DNA of 64,000 bases from Aphelocoma coerulescens (Eukaryota > Chordata > Aves > Passeriformes > Corvidae): the NCBI RefSeq assembly GCF_041296385.1, contig NW_027184085.1, forward strand, positions 15,536,801 through 15,600,800. The letters run 5' to 3'. Position 1 is the stretch's first letter. Every line of letters begins with the position of its first letter. Position numbers and translations under genes: made by a program. Of this stretch, positions 12,176 through 27,319 are shown in pieces. The notes under the pieces were generated by a model. That model did not search any database. It had not been told where the DNA came from and was given only the letters and a program-made list of their open reading frames with translations.

Positions 12176-15100
12176 GTTCCAAAACCACTGTGATGTGTAA
12201 ATAATAGTACAAGTTTGTAAGTGATCATTGTAGGTACAGGAGTAGTTAAAGCGTACATTCTAATAGATACTACAGTAATTGCTTCATAACTTTTAAAATT
12301 TGGAGTGTATTTCTAATACTTATGCTAACACCTAAGTTTTGTGGTTATAAGCACAGTTCTCCTTTTCTTAAGTATCTCTTCTACCTACTGGTATGTGTTA
12401 TAATATATACCAAGTTATTTTCTTTTTTTCTAGCCTGAAATTGAATTAGCTTTTTTGCTTCCCATTGTGGCAAGAAAATAAGGAAAGTCCCGTTGCTACC
12501 CATGGAGAATGATTTCAAAGCTAGATATATCACTTAACATTTCTTAAAATTGCTTTCTCTGTTCCAAAGCAACTTAATTTACAGCTTTCTATATTTACAG
12601 TGTTTCATAAAAAGAAACTGTGTTTGGCTTTCTTGAATAAAAGCTGAACAGCTTGAAGTGAGGTATTTTCAAAGTAACAAGAATATTGTGCAAATACTTC
12701 AGAAAATCAAATAAAATAATCATAATCAAATGTTGCTCAATTGTGTTTGGATCCTACAAGCTAAACTCTGATCAGACGTTTCAAGCAAAATGCTGCAAAA
12801 GCTGGGATGGGTTTACTGGTGTTCTCTCTTCTGGACCAAAATTGTAGAGATTTGTATTCCAGCTAGAATCATTCCAAGAACTTTGTGAACAAATTTAATC
12901 AAGTCTGCTTTTGATGCTACTATAAAAAAAATATTTATTTAAAGTAAGGCTTTCATGTCTTAACTTTAGAAAGGTTGAACTGCCTTGTTAGTACTCATGG
13001 TTATGATTGCTCAGCTTCGTGTTACTACTTTTTATTGGCAGCCCCTTACATTTAGTGTTGTTTTTCATGATGCACTGTTTCACATTGCCAAGAATCTCAT
13101 CTTTTGAGAAAAATGTAGGGGAAAGAGAAGACCAGTATGTCTTCTGAAAAATTATAGGCATTAGAATATTTTTGTATTAGCATTTCTGCTGTAAATTCTC
13201 TATTGTGAGAAAAAGACTCACTTTTGATTTACATTTCTCTGGGAAAGCTATGTTTTTCCTTCTTCTGTAATCCCTTTCTGACACAGGTGTGTTGTCTTCA
13301 AAGATCATCTTTTTTCATCTTTATCATTGGACTGTGATGGTTTTGTGTGTGGAGGACACGTGATACAGGACAAGACATTTTTTCATGTTGGTGTTCTTTT
13401 TCTTTCTGCTTTTCTGCTTAGACTATCCTGAAGTTTTTTCTCTGTGCTGAAGTTTCACCCAAAGGAAACAAGGTATGCCATTTTCGTCAGCATCCTGGAC
13501 TAGAAAAACTGATAATACAATCTCATATCTCCTCTGTGTTGCACTAGATGCTCTGGTTAAAAGAGGGGCTTTCAAGAATGAACATGCTGTGGAGAGTGGT
13601 CAGAGACTTGCAGCCAAGGAGCAAGGGCTGAAAGGGTGGGCTTGGCCCTTCCACTAATGCTTTGAAATCTGTAGGACTGAGAGGTGAATTTTGATATCTC
13701 TTCATGAGGAGAGCCACTTGCAAATGTACCCTCTCACAGTACTCCAGTGCTTCCTTCTCTATGAAGAGCAGGCCAGTCTATATTAGTGAACATAACAGCA
13801 GAGTTATTAGGATAGTTTTTCTTCTAGTCTTTGCTATTCTGCAAAGAAGTTTCAACATTAAGGGTGCAATTTTGCTTTAGAGACATTCTGTAATTTTAGT
13901 GTTTATTGATACTTGTGTCTTGCATGATTAAAATTATACATTTTACTAAGGATTTAATTTCAATAAATTTCAATAAAAACTTTGACCATTTCATAAAGCA
14001 TAAGGTAAACAGGATAATTTCTTTTAAGTGATCTTTCTAGACTCAGGATTTATACTATTTTTTAATCTTACAAATGGTTCTGTGTGGAACTAGCTGAAAA
14101 AATCCATAGAGTTATAGTATGTATTTAAAGCTGCATGTGTTTATCTGGTTATAGACGAATAGAAAACTTGAATAATAATGCAGTTCCAAAAAAAAAGAAT
14201 CCAGAAGTTGCTACAGTTTAGAATTTTGTATAATAGGAAAACTCCTTAAAGTTGTAGGACTGGAACATAAAGTATTCTTAGTTACTAAATTTTTTTTTCT
14301 TTTTCTTTTTTTCAAATCCCATAGTTTAAGATCAAAACTGGGGTTCACATCTGAATCTTAAAATGTCTTCCTCTCCAGCGGGCCACGCTATTCATGAATG
14401 ACCTCCCATGTGGTGAAGTTTAGACACAGCTAAACCTTCTGGAGCCCTGATCCTCTCCTGACTGTAACAATATGTGTGAGCCAGCAAGGTGCCATTTGTA
14501 TTTCAGTCTTGACTTTACTCATATTACTGCACAGAGCTGCAGAGAACTAGAAGGATTTTATGACAATGTGGGTGACGTTGCCTTTGGGACTGGTCAGTGC
14601 ACACACTCCTCTGCTGTGAAGGTGCTGTAGCCACCAGGATCAAGCTGCCTTGGTTTCCTAGTCCTACACTTCCGTTGGGATGACTGATAGTCCTACCCAT
14701 TCGATTTGCACCATTCTTGGCCCTGCTCCTGCAAATCACTCAGCTCAAGAAGGAAGCAGGTTAAGATGAAATTCTAAATAATTGCTATTGGAAGGACACC
14801 TTTCATGTCTTACGAAGAAAGAGCATGGCATATGCAGGTAGGAGATGTTTTTCTTCATTCTAAGCCCTGCATAAACAAAATTACTCCTCTCTTGGTTCAC
14901 TGGCTCCTGTGGGGCTACTCATTTGATTTAGGAAAGTAGAGTTTTGCCCATATGGAATTTGAGTCTTAGGAGTGACCTCCTTCTGATTTAAAAGTATTAC
15001 AGTCCATCTGAGTGTATTTACAGTTCCAACTAACTTTTTGCAGGTTCTTTAAACTATATTATGTAATGTGTGTTTTTACTTTTATTGCTCTTCCTGAAAC

Positions 15101-18100
15101 TCTAATGTTCTCGTTATTGCTGTTCTGAAAATAAAACATCTATGTAACAAGACTATCATATTTTACATTTTTTGGGACAGTCTCAAATTTAAAAAGCACG
15201 TCAAGGTGAATTGCATAATAGAATGAGGAATGCAGACCTTCCTCATAGTCCTCATGGGAAGAAAATAATCATGATGCCTAATCTGAAGCCAACTGAACTG
15301 ATCTTGGAAAGGGAAGGGGAAGCTTTTCCACTGGCTACAGATCCATTGTGTTCTATATTAGAACAGTTTGAAAGCTGATTGCTTTCATCAACATCACTTC
15401 AAATTGTGTATTGAAATCTCAGGTCACATGTGGGAATGCAAAATTTCTTATAGTATGTCACTAAAGTAATTTCTGAGAAAACATATTCTGATTTTGGAAC
15501 AATGTGTCCTGGAGAAAGAAGATCTGGAATCCTTGGAGGTGCCTGGGGAGTTAATTGAGTGAATTTTGAGTTAGTACCCCAGGAACTGCATGAATAATGG
15601 CACAGAGTCAAACTCCAGGAACCAGATGAACTTTACATAAGTTAGTTGTGAATTGCCAAAATGAATCACTGCAATGGTCATCCAGTCTTCTATATTTGCC
15701 ATTTTTATTGGCCTTTTTATAGAAAAGGAAAAGAAATTGGGCTTTTGTCCTGGTTTTTAGGGGTCAGTGCTGAAGCTACTACAGAAAAAGAAAATGAAAA
15801 AGAACAGAATAAGCCAACAACAGATAGATTGCAGGCATACACACAAGATTTCTCCATGGCCAGGAGGACTTACGATTTCCTTTTATGATTTTTTGGCTGC
15901 TGCCAGAAGAGAGAACATGTTTTGATATTTGAAGAAGTACACAAATTCTATTAAAAATATTCCAAGAGTCAGAGAATACAAAATGGCTGTCATTCATTGA
16001 CAAAATGATCATCAGATTTTATTACATTTTTTTCAAATTTCCTGTTGTTAATGATAAATCTATCCAAACTAAGATAGACTTACTTCAACACAAACGTTAT
16101 TGAAAACCTCATGCTGAGTATTTTGTGTAGTTTTGTCCCTCTATTTATCTACAAGGTGAGTGTTACAGTTCCTGATTACAAAACTGGGGCTCTCCACATC
16201 CAGTTGCTACAATCTGTAGTTTGGGATTTCAAGGCAATCTCTTTGAGGGTTTTTTGTTGTTAGTTTTTCTTACTTCTTTTAAAGTAACAACTATAGCTGA
16301 ACATAACAGAGATTATTAAATACTCAGTCTTAATCATGTGTGACCTGTTGTCAAAATGTGGCTTCTCAGGCTTCACTCAGTTGCTTCTTACAGCACCAAT
16401 CATTTCCAGAGTGTTCTGTAATTATACAGTGCCTGTGAAGTCACACTACAAAAATCTCTCTCTGTCTTCAAAGTCCTCTTCCATCACTTACCCTACCACT
16501 TACCATTTTGGAGTGATAGGCTCAAAGAAACATCCCCAGGAATCTAGAGCCTAGGAACTAAATTTAAGTTCTTATTGAATTCTATCTTACTTCCAGCCCC
16601 ATCAGAAAAACTGATAATTATTTTTTCAAAAACCTCTGTTTCTAAAAATCCACCTTATGGTTCATCCTTTTTTTTTCTTTAGTTTTTTTTTTTTTCCCCC
16701 TCTCTGGAGATATTTTATTCTGGTTGTGTGCAAGGATGACAAAATAGAGGTAAGACAATAGCATATGCTTGAATCTGTGGTTCAGTTATAGTAATTTTAA
16801 TTTTAATAATCCTAGCTGGACCTAGTGAGAATGAAGCCATGTACAGTGCAGAAAGAATTGAAGTATAGACTGTCAAGGGAATCTAAATACATGCCTTGGT
16901 TAGCATATGCTGAACTTTACACCATTGTTTCTGCTGTGTGAATAGACATAAAAGTTAAATCCCAAAGTCTGTTAAATTCTGGAATCCATCTCACTTTATC
17001 AGTATGAACTTTTGGATAACCCTTTTTATGCTTACAGAAAAAAAGTCTAATTGACTTAAAGCTTATTAAAATGTATAGCAGTTCTTTTTTTCATAAGCAA
17101 AAAGATTCTGTAACACCACAATGGACAACTCCTGCCTTCCTGCTCCAGTTAAAAGACTTACCAACTTTAGCAGTGCCTTATCTTAATAAAGGTTAGGCAA
17201 GTTTTGCTGGAAGTACTGCCAAATAGATGATGCACATTTTTTTTCTACTACATAGAATAGTTTGAGTATAAAAGACATACATCTCAATCTTTATTAAAAA
17301 TAAAGGATGAGGATTTCATCCTCTTCTCAGGAACATCATGGACTGAAAAATTTCAAGTAACATTAAAGACTTTCAATGCAAATCAGTCATTATATGGTGA
17401 AGAAGTAACAGTAGTGACACTACATTGAGGAGTTCCTATTTATCTTCTGAATGCAGAGATACATGTCTGTATACACCTGCTTGAGAAACCTGCACTAAAA
17501 TGACCACAAACAAGTGAATAAATTTGAGATGCCTCATGCAATACATGCTATTGCTTTTGGTTGTAAAACTAAAGGAAATCTGAGTCATTGCAATCTTAGA
17601 ATGTAATGCCAGACAAATGAGAACCAGACCACAAGCAATGAAGCCAAGTACATCATTATAGCTTGAGTAATGTGAACAACTTACATCAACTATGGCTGAA
17701 ACTCAAGATTTAGCAAAAGACCATCACCCTTAATTGCGTAAGAACAATTAAAAACTCATTAGTCTGCAAGCTGTCCATCAGGAATAAGAATCTCATCAAT
17801 TGAAGTCATAAATATTTAAGGAGGGCAATTTTTCATTTTGGTTTAGCTTTTTATCTTACCTTTCTTATGCTATGAATTGCCTTTCATTTATCCAAATGCT
17901 TCTCCAAAGAGGGGAAATAACTGCACTTTTTCTTCACCTAGTCTCCATTTCTAGCAAGCTTTTCCAGAAAGCTTTTCCAGCAAGTTTTTCAGCCCAGGAT
18001 TTTTTAATGAAATCCTCTGTCTCTCTGAAGACCTTTCTTGTTTTACTGACAGTGCTCTGTCAGGAGCTTAGTGTTAGGTTCCTCCTTTGCTGATCCATTG

Positions 18101-21100
18101 GTTACATATAATAATAGTTCAGGTGATCCTAACATGCTCTTGAAAAAAAAAGTGCTATGGCTAGCAGTAAGGTCCACAGGACTTGTGATAACTTTGTTTC
18201 TACTCTTCATTTAAAAAAAAAAAGGATAAAAATCACTTATCAACCAGGTCCTGTTAATGCTAGCTAACACCACTACTGCTGTCTGCACTGGAAGTCATTC
18301 ACTAAGAGGCACCATTTATAAGATGCACACCCACATGATGAAATAAACCACAGATTATCAAAGGCTTTAGGAGTTTTAAAAGACTTTGGATGAGACTGTG
18401 AAGAGACAAGGCATCAAACGGAGAACAAAACTTAAGTCCTGCAAGACAGTGTTGTAACATCTCCAGTGTGCTGTCACACAGCCACATTAAGAAACTCTCA
18501 CTTCTTAAGTTGCCTCAAAGACCATGGAAATTGGTCTGGCAGGAGGTACCAGACACTGAAGTCTTACTAAGAGCAAATGCATCAGGGATTTTTCTAATGT
18601 ACATTTGAAGTGGTTTTCCATGTGATCTAAATGTGCGGAGGCAGACCATCCCATAAGACATTTGAGTGTGGTAAACACTCTTGCTGGAGTCAGCTTAAGG
18701 GTTATTAAGATTTTCAAGAGATAATCCTAAAAATGTGAAAAGTCCACTGATTTATGAGCTCATGATGTTCCTAACAACAACAGCAAATGGCAAGAGATGA
18801 TTTACAGGGGTGTAAGTACATTTGAAATGTACTAATTTCAACAAGTAATGTCCAGAGAGTTGAAGAAAAGAGAGCCTTTTAAAGAGTGAGCCACACTAAA
18901 TTAAGTCTGGCAATTGTGTGGTGAAAACATTCCTTGGATTTCATAATCATAGGAGAACTCATCATCAGAATTAATGCAGAGAAGAATTTGTTTGCTGCCA
19001 TCATGGATAATAAGCAGAACAGAACAAACAGTCTCAAAGCAGTAGCTAGTTCAACTTTCTACAGCTCAAGTTTTCCAGTTCCCATTTTAAATACCTTAAG
19101 GAGCAGCAACAAATCTAATCTTACTTCTGAATTTTCTTCCTAACAAAATTTCTCATAACAACCACCACAGCATTTGAGTGGGAGGCAAGAGATAGGGATT
19201 TGTTGGCATCTGCTGAAGAGATATCTGGTGGAAGTGACATGACATTACAGGCTTGTTACAGCAGCTATTTTTCTTTAGTGTCCTTCCACCTGCTTTATTG
19301 TAGATGGATTACTTGGTTTTGGAAGAGAATTCAAATCTTGACTTACTCTTTGATGTAAAACAGAAGCTCTTAACCTAGTTCAGGGAGTCTAGAATCCAAC
19401 TCAAAGAAAAAGCTCAAGGCTTAAAACCATTTTACTCTATTTGAAGCAGCAAATCAGAATGAGCTTAGAGGCTAAAAGTGTATACATGTGTATGATTGCC
19501 ACTGAGATATTTGTGAAGTCATCTTATCTGAAGGTAAGAGGGATTCCCCAAATAAAATCATCCGATCAATGTCAATACTAACTTGGATGAAGAATACTCG
19601 AATGAACAACTTGTGCCCTTGTAAGCAACTCTTGCTGAAACATGCCTTGATAAATCCTGCTAGATTAAATATGCTGCTGAAAGTTTCTGCTCTAGTGAAT
19701 ATTGACAAACTGGGCATTTGCTTTTCTTCTGTAACTGGTTCTTGATAACACTTGGTTTAGTATGTTCTCTCTGGGTTTCAAGAGAAAGAAGATTTGATAC
19801 TATTAATTAATTTCTCTGGGTTCCAGACATAGCACGAACTGAAATATTAGAAAGTAAAAACCTAAACATACGATTTAAGGTTGAGGTAGCAAGGCATTTT
19901 ATTTTCTACAATGAGTGTTATTTGGTCTACTTGAAGAGCCAAATGTATTTTTAAATCTGACAAAAATAAACCTTGAGTTTAAGTTAAAATACGAAAAAGG
20001 ATTTCATTATGTCATTCTGATTTCAGTCATTTTCCAAAAATTACAGACATATAAAATTTTCTGGTTTAATTGCCTGTCGCTTTTCCAGAGATGGATGACA
20101 CCAACCTGCTTTTCCGATTGAATTGCAAAAGAAATACTCAAAACTAATAACTATGTCAACTTCTTTATCCAATGTCATTTTTTTTTCTAGATATTCTGTG
20201 ACATATGCTTCTGACCCCTTCTTGTGTTTCTTGGCAATGAAGAGCTGCAAAGAGCTAAAGAGAATCAAGATATTTTCTGGGGTACCTCTGTATTCTTAAT
20301 AGACAGCAAAGGTTTGTGAATCAGATAAAATGACTTGTGCTATCTTAGACTTGACAATCATATAGATCAAGATTTTTCCCAGAGTTTTTCTGGTTTAGTT
20401 TGGGTTTTTTGTTTTGGTTTTGGTTTGGTATGGCTTTCTTCTTTAATTTATAGTATTATCATTATTATTAATATTTCTACTGTCTTGCATTATATCTTCT
20501 TTAGATCATAGTGTATGTGTCTGTCTGCCATACTATAGATTTTACAGTCCAGATCTTAGAAATATAAATGGGGTATAGATCAAGCAGAGATCAGCCAAAA
20601 CACAGAGCCAGAATGCATGCTGATTCTGGAAAGACAGAGAATTTGGCATAAATCCAAAGAAGTTAACAAGTTAGTTAAGCAATATTTTTGGAATGCACCT
20701 GAAACACCATTATAAAATTAATGAAAGCCCACTTAGTGACTCATGGCTGCATGATCTTTGATCTAGAACAAGAAGCCTTCAGATTTCATTGTGTCATTCA
20801 ACGGCAATCAAAACTGTGCCTTTAAATGTCTATTGCCATGTAAAGATTATATATTTGTAGACTTACAAGTGAATTTTTAAGTATATCTCATCTAACCTAA
20901 AGTATTCACAAAAGATTACAATATTTATCCCAACCTTATAAATACAACATAAACATGAAAATATGATCATAAATGCAAAGACATTCTCAAGTGGCAGTGG
21001 AAAGCATTCAGAACTAGGCTTTCTTAACACCTAACAACACTCATTGTTAAAAATATTTGTCACTCAACAAATTCCACTAAGTGTATCTGAAATGGGAACT

Positions 21101-21267
21101 AAATTAATTCCAAAGACACTTAGTGACTGTAAAGAAGGACATAAGGGTGTGTATTCTTTATCACCAAGCCAAAATACTTCATAACTCAGTGAATTCCTTA
21201 GTTCACCCATATAAAACTGAGAATCTGCACTGCAGATCAGCTTTTGTTTGTCTCTCTATTAAAGTAA
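12176..21267. other. Long non-coding AT-rich stretch, no gene seen
   Basis: About 9 kb without a supportable gene. Small items noted: a pyrimidine-rich run of T and C at about 16670-16705; three tandem near-copies of an AGCTTTTCCAG-like unit at about 17957-17990; an A-run at 18212-18223; ATT-rich simple sequence at about 20452-20475; and a GTTTT-rich patch at about 20396-20440. The open frames (up to about 81 codons) have random composition. No CR1, LTR or SINE could be recognised in this interval. Confidence 0.55.
16671..16705. repeat. Pyrimidine-rich low-complexity tract
   Basis: Two T runs separated by CTTTAG, then C5 and TCTCT. In isolation it resembles a polypyrimidine tract, but it is not followed by a convincing exon. 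Confidence 0.75.
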
Positions 21268-21568
21268 AGCAACTCTTCTCCCAGGTAACAGGTGAAAGGA
21301 CATGAGGATGTAGCTTTGAGTTGTGACAGGAGAGGTTTACACTGGGTAATAGGAAAAATTTAATCAGTGAAAGTGTAGTTAGGCATTGGAACAGGCTGCC
21401 CAGGAAGTGATGGAATCACCATCCCTGGAAGTGTTCTAAAGGTTGTGAATATGGCATTTGGGGACATGGTTTAGAGGTGAACACTATGGTTTAGTGGTTC
21501 TGGGTTAACAGTTGGACAGAATGATTTTGGAGTGCTTGTTTGACCTTAATTGTTCTGTGACTCTGTCT
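21268..21568 (+). mobile_element. CR1 LINE, 5'-truncated 3' end
   Basis: The sequence follows the canonical order of the CR1 3' region: CTTCTCCCAGGTAACAGGTG, then AGTTGTGACAGGAGAGGTTT, TAGGAAAAATTTAATCAGTG, GGCATTGGAACAGGCTGCCC, AATCACCATCCCTGGAAGTG, GGGGACATGGTTTAG, and a degenerate ATTCTGTGACTCTG 3' repeat. It is the C-terminal coding end plus 3' UTR of a CR1 element with the bulk of the element missing, as is usual for these target-primed insertions. Stops and indels make it inactive. Differences from the remembered consensus look moderate, so it is probably not among the oldest copies here. Confidence 0.92.
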
Positions 21569-23934
21569 TCACATCATCTTTTGTTCATGGCCAAGTGTTT
21601 CAGATTCTTTTACTACTTTCTTAAATAAAGTCTAACAAACCCTCACCTCTCATGGGTTCAGCTGATTGTCAGCTGAGAGCCACCCCACCCAGGGCTAACT
21701 AGCACAGTCCTATTTTTCGTAGTTTGGATATCCGATGCTATAGTCTCCCATAATGATTTAAATTTGTAGTAGTTTTTTTCTCAAATAAAAATACCAAGAT
21801 TTTTGTTTATATACAAATCTAATACAAAGATTTCACAGAGATTTACAACATTAGTCAAGAAAACTTGCACCATCATTCTTTATCAGAGGCTGATTTTTTG
21901 ACTCAGGTCAATTTGCTTTTATGTATATTAGTTCTTTTTCACAGTGTCTGTCATCACTAGTGTTCAGTTTGGCACCTTCATCCTCATGTTTCTCTGTTTC
22001 CCTAAATCCTACACCTATGCTTCAGTTACAGTAGCTGTTTGTAACTTCTATCATCTCTAGTTTCATATCCTGGACTAGCAGCTCTTCATCCATTTTTTCT
22101 CCCAGGTTCCTTGTGTCCACACAATAAAGGTTTCAGGTGTGTTGTATTAATCATGCCTAAAATTTCGGGAGACCAAGTTTCCCACACACATTTGTTCTAT
22201 GCAGACTTGGCTTCTAGTTTCATTTTAACAAGAATAGGTCTTTGTTCTTTTCCCTAAGTGTCATCAGACCATAAGCTATTTTTTGTACAGCAAGCATAGC
22301 AAAAAATTGAATAACATTCTAGGAGTATAGACAGGCCTATGACAACTGCAGTAGGGATAAAATTCAAGTGTCACTCAATCTGTTTATTGAAAGACAGTAT
22401 TATTCAGTTTTGGGTTAATTAAAATTAGACCTGGACTGAGAAGAAATGAAATTTTTATTCCAAGTCATAAAAAAACTCCAAAATTCTTATCTCTTAAATG
22501 AATTTTTGGGGTTTTTTTGACAAACTTAAATACAAGGACTGCTCTATACTTGCTGTCTTACTGCCCTACAGCAGAATATGGAAGACTGGAAATATGCACT
22601 CACAGGTAGCAGGCAAGGCCAGGAAGCTCAGCTAAAAAGGGGCTGAACAGGGGACCTTGAGCAAGGGCCTTGCATTGTTTGAAGGCTGCCAGCCTCCAAG
22701 GCTCTCCAGACTCCCAAAGCTGGAAGCCTTTCTTTCCTGCCACTTTCCATATCCTCCCCAGAACAATTTGCAAAGTCATAAATTACCATTTTCATCTTAA
22801 GAACTGAAATTTTCTACAATCAAAAAATGCTTGAAAAAAAAATTCTGAAATAAAATTCCAAAATAGCTCTGGAATACAAATTCCATTCAGAAATATCCCT
22901 CTTGTATAGAAGTCTTAAACCTGCATTATATTTGTGAGTACTTCAAATCCGTCACTTTGGCCCACAACTTGGGAAATAAGGACTATTTAACTTGCATTAA
23001 TTGAAGATTTTGATTCTGATAAGGCCTGAAAGCATTTCGCCTTCCTGGAACATCTCTCCCGGAGCCATTAAGTTTCAGAGACAACCACCTGCAGCAGGTG
23101 CAAATGCATCTTGCTCAGGTCATCTACCCTATATGTCAGAGTACAATGAGACTTTATTTATTTTAATAATTTCCAAAGAGTGATAGCTGAAAGAGACTTC
23201 TAGATCCACAGGAAAAGGAATAGATCTGAATGTTAGCTGGGATCTCAGCTCAAGAAAGAGTTAATAATTTTGTTGATTATATGAAAGTCTGGCTCTAAAC
23301 CTTGGTACAGTGCCCAAAAGCAAAAGCTATGACCTGAATTGGCATTATGTGTCTGTGAAAGAAATTAGTAGCTAGTTAACAAAGTGATTATGAAATTCTG
23401 ACTGCTGGCAATATGTCTCTTAAAGGTTTAAAGGCCATGGGTTTAATAGCTGCAGTTTCATAATTAAATTCATATCAATAATTAAAATACTCACTGTACT
23501 AATACAATCACAATTGTTTACAATGTTACCATGATTTTTACCTAAATACTAAGTTACTATTCACTCCTTGTCAAACAAGTGCAGTGAAAAACAATCCACT
23601 GAGTATTTTCAATGATTTTTTTAAAAAGTTGGGCAGATTTTTTATTAGAAGAGATGGAAAACCAATTCTGCTCTTCATTACAATGAAAATAATTAATTCA
23701 TGTTTTAGTATAATTGAATTTTAGCAGTTGTAATTATTGTACATTAATAACACGTTTTAACATCTGTGTCTTTAGTGATACTAAGTAAATGTAACAAAGA
23801 CTAAAAAACTAGGTTATACCTAGTGCAAACTTTTCCAGCAAGGATCATACTACAAGTAGGAAGTCCCAGTAAAGTTGGAAGAACATTCCATAAATACCTA
23901 CCTGTTTAACAGCACACATTTGTTCCCCTTCTAA
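21569..23934. other. Non-coding DNA, no gene seen
   Basis: Mostly unique sequence. A GC-richer block at about 22590-22760 (repeated short motifs such as GGCTGCCAGCCTCCAAGGCT) matches no repeat I recognise. The stretch 23440-23760 is rich in TAATTA-type motifs (homeodomain-like), which is a weak hint of regulatory DNA. Confidence 0.5.
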
Positions 23935-24150
23935 ATAAATAATTGCGAAATGAAAAGTTTTATACTATATCTATAATTCTCATAATATTATTTTTAGAAT
24001 TTATGATATGATTTTGTAAAATCCATAAACTAATTTATTTTATAACATGTATTAATAAGATATTTAGGAACATGATTTTATTTTTAAAAAAAATATATTT
24101 TCTAAAATAACCTTATGGAATTGTGACATTAAATATTAATTTCCTGTAAT
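23935..24150. other. Extremely AT-rich block
   Basis: More than 80% A+T by eye over about 215 bp, with repeated TTTATTTTAT- and AATATTA-type strings and an A8 run followed by TATATTTTC. Blocks like this can act as scaffold or matrix attachment DNA, but that is only inference from composition. Confidence 0.45.
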
Positions 24151-27100
24151 CCTGTTAGACACATATAGAAAAGATACAAACCATAGACAGCTGACCAGAT
24201 GCAAAAGATTTGCCAACACCTTAACATATTAATTTTCAATTTTTCAAAATTTTCTTACAGATGACCTATTATTGGTAGAGCCTCCCTCTCCTATCAGTCA
24301 GCAAATAAGAGCACCCTTCTTAAGAAAATCACCATACTCCCACTTGCATCTGCTTGAGTTTGAGTAGATGGTCTTTGAGGTCCTTTAGACTGGGCAGACA
24401 GTGTCACTGACCACACCAGGCTGGAGGATTGCAGATTTAGCAAGGCAGAGTAGAAATAAAGGGCTGCAATCGCTCACCTCATGCTCGCTCATGGCTGAAA
24501 TTGGTGGAGTGACTCCTCAGCAGGGTGACCACTGAAGCTGATGACTGACAATGATCTGTAGCTCAGAAAGAAAGTCGAGGAGGTAGCATTGATGTTCTTC
24601 TCCCCACTTCCTGAGGGGGTTGGAGCATGCTGAAGTCTTCTCTGAGGGACAGTTGATGCTGCAAGTACAGGTCATCCACCATGGGCTGCACTCAACTGCT
24701 GAGGAGCTGTAGCTCACAAATTACAGGAAAGAGCCTTTCTGGAAATGAATGCATGTTCCTGCAACCACATTTAAAATTAATTTGTTAAAATCTATTATGA
24801 AAAAAACTAAATGATACCTTTCTATTTGTTGTTGGTCCTGCTTCCTCTCTATAGGGACTCCTGATCTACATGTTGCTCAACTACCAAAGCTGGTGGACAC
24901 AGCAATGTGTGTCTTTGTCATTTAAACACGTCAGAATATGGACAGAGGGCTGCAACTTTTGTAAAAGTCTCAACAAATTAGTGATTATTTTGCTGACAGC
25001 CACTCTAGGTCACCTGCCAGGAATGATGAACATTTGTGGTGAATCTGATACTGATTTGGGCAGTTGTATTTGCCTTCACGGTCAAAACAGGTTTGGACAA
25101 TGTATTAAGCAGGAACTAAAAAGTATTAATCTGTTCCTCGACAGGCATTCCTATGTGCTTAGGTAGATTCAGATTAAGGGTTTTGGCACAAATGAATGAA
25201 AAAATGAGCGCAGGAAAATTCAGTTTAATGACTGAGTTCTCTTGGGTAATCATCCAGCAGTTACAATATATGCCAGGTTTGGTAACAGGACGTAATGCTG
25301 CAAACAAGATACTTTAATATAAACTTAGTTATATCACTTTTTCCTGTTTACTAAGGTTCTGGCCTTAAGATAACTCAAATAACTGTACTTGAGACAATTG
25401 CTTATGATGAGCCAACTCTGTTGAAATAAAGAGCTTTCGAAATTTCCACTTGCTTTCCCTAGGGATTTCTGTTGTAAAAATGGATTATGATAAGACTCTA
25501 AGAAAACTTGGTATAGCAGGAGCTTTGAAGCCAAGAAAAATTATGGGTTTTTGGTAAAATAACAATTTGAGAAGGAATTATGGAAGAGGCAGTTATATTA
25601 CAAATATTCACTGTATGTCCAGGATAACCAATTGCATTATTTTACAGTACAGATTTTATCTAGTCATAAAGCCTGTATTTTTGTTGGGATGCAAACTGAG
25701 AACTGTCCTAATTCTTTGTTTTCACATGTTTATTGTGTAAAATGTGTTGAAATGTCTCATGTTAGGATCTCAACCAAAGGAAACTTAGAGGAGTTTTATC
25801 ACTTTTTTTAAAAAAAAAATCCTTCCATTAATAAATTTTACTTTTAGTGGAATTACCAACCATTTGCTATATAAAATAAAATACTAAATGCCTACAGATT
25901 ATAAACATGCTTGAGTATTTGATCCCAGTTCCTTTGTGATTACTGGATTGGAAAATTTCTACTTTGTCACAACCTGTCTGACATCCTTTGATGTCTGAAT
26001 TTTCTGCTACTGTAATAATGACTGAAACAAAGTTGAGAAATCCTTGCTGAATGCCATCGGCATCCAAGAAAGGTAAAAAAACCTGATAATGAAAAACACT
26101 ATTCTTCCTATCCACAGAAATGGGTTCTTACTAACTCATCTTTTTCTAATTGTGAACTATGTCTGTGACAGTTCCAGTGAGGATTTCTTGGACTGATCCT
26201 AGAGAAAGTACATTGTGATCTCCTAGACCCTGCACTCTTTCTTGATTCCTGAAATTCAGAGTCTTAGTCTAACACTGTGGCTGAAATGATTTAACACTCC
26301 TTCCACTCTTAGTGCTAAACCTCACATATATGGGCCGACTCCAAACGTACCAAAAAGTCTCTGTCTGCAGCACAGATCATTTTATTGCAGGAAGCATAAT
26401 TTTAATTTCATGATTTACCACTGTTCAGTATTTCATGTTTGGTATTATAGTTATGCTTTGTATGTTATTTGTTTCCTATCTGGAGCCCACTAAAAACTGG
26501 TCATTACAATTGACGGTTTCTCTGCAAGACTCCATTCTTGTAATATTTTTCTGTTACTATGGGTATGTTTGTTACAGTAGATGTAAATATCCACTGATGG
26601 AATATTGAGTGTGAAACTGAGGCCTTAAGATCCCCTGTGTCTGTGAGGGGGAAAAAAAGCAACACTTCTTTATTAATAACTGATTAAACTTTTTCTTATA
26701 CAAAGTGGTCTAACTTAGGCATATTTTTCAGAAGAAGAGGCTGTAGTTTTGGACTCTTACCAATTTTTTTTGGAGAAAGAGGCTAATGAATAATATGGTT
26801 CCAAAACACTGGCACTATGAAGCCCTGAAACAATTGTATATTTAAAATATTCCTTTTCCTTCTGTTTTCCACTTGCTCTTTTGCTGAACAAGGCAGTTTT
26901 AACTTTTCAAGACTTTTCAGAAAGATTTTAACCTCATTAGCTGCAACCTCATCAGAAAGCCATAAATATGTGATAATGTTTCCAAATCAGTTGTCAAAGG
27001 GTAATAAAGTACAGCTTCTTCCATTTTATCTGTTCTGGATAGACTTGACACACTGGAAGCAACTTATATCAGGCTGTGCTGGGAAGTTAGACAATGATTC

Positions 27101-27256
27101 ATATTGTAGCTAACTAGTTGAAATAATGAAGTCAGTCATCTCTATTTTAGTGATCTCTGCTCTCTTAGTACTGCAGAGAATATTTTAAGTATAGATCAAA
27201 AATATACTAAAAGGGAAAAACACCATAAAGATAGAATTTGTAACACAGTTGATAAC

Positions 27257-27319
27257 CTGGCAAGATCAGGTAGCAATAAGTCTGGTGAGGGCCCTTTCTA
27301 AAAGCTCTCTTCTTGCCAG
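27257..27319. repeat. 9-bp inverted repeat with 45-bp spacer
   Basis: CTGGCAAGA at 27257-27265 is perfectly complementary to TCTTGCCAG at 27311-27319. A transcript could form a stem, but the spacer shows no strong internal pairing, so it may be chance. Confidence 0.5.
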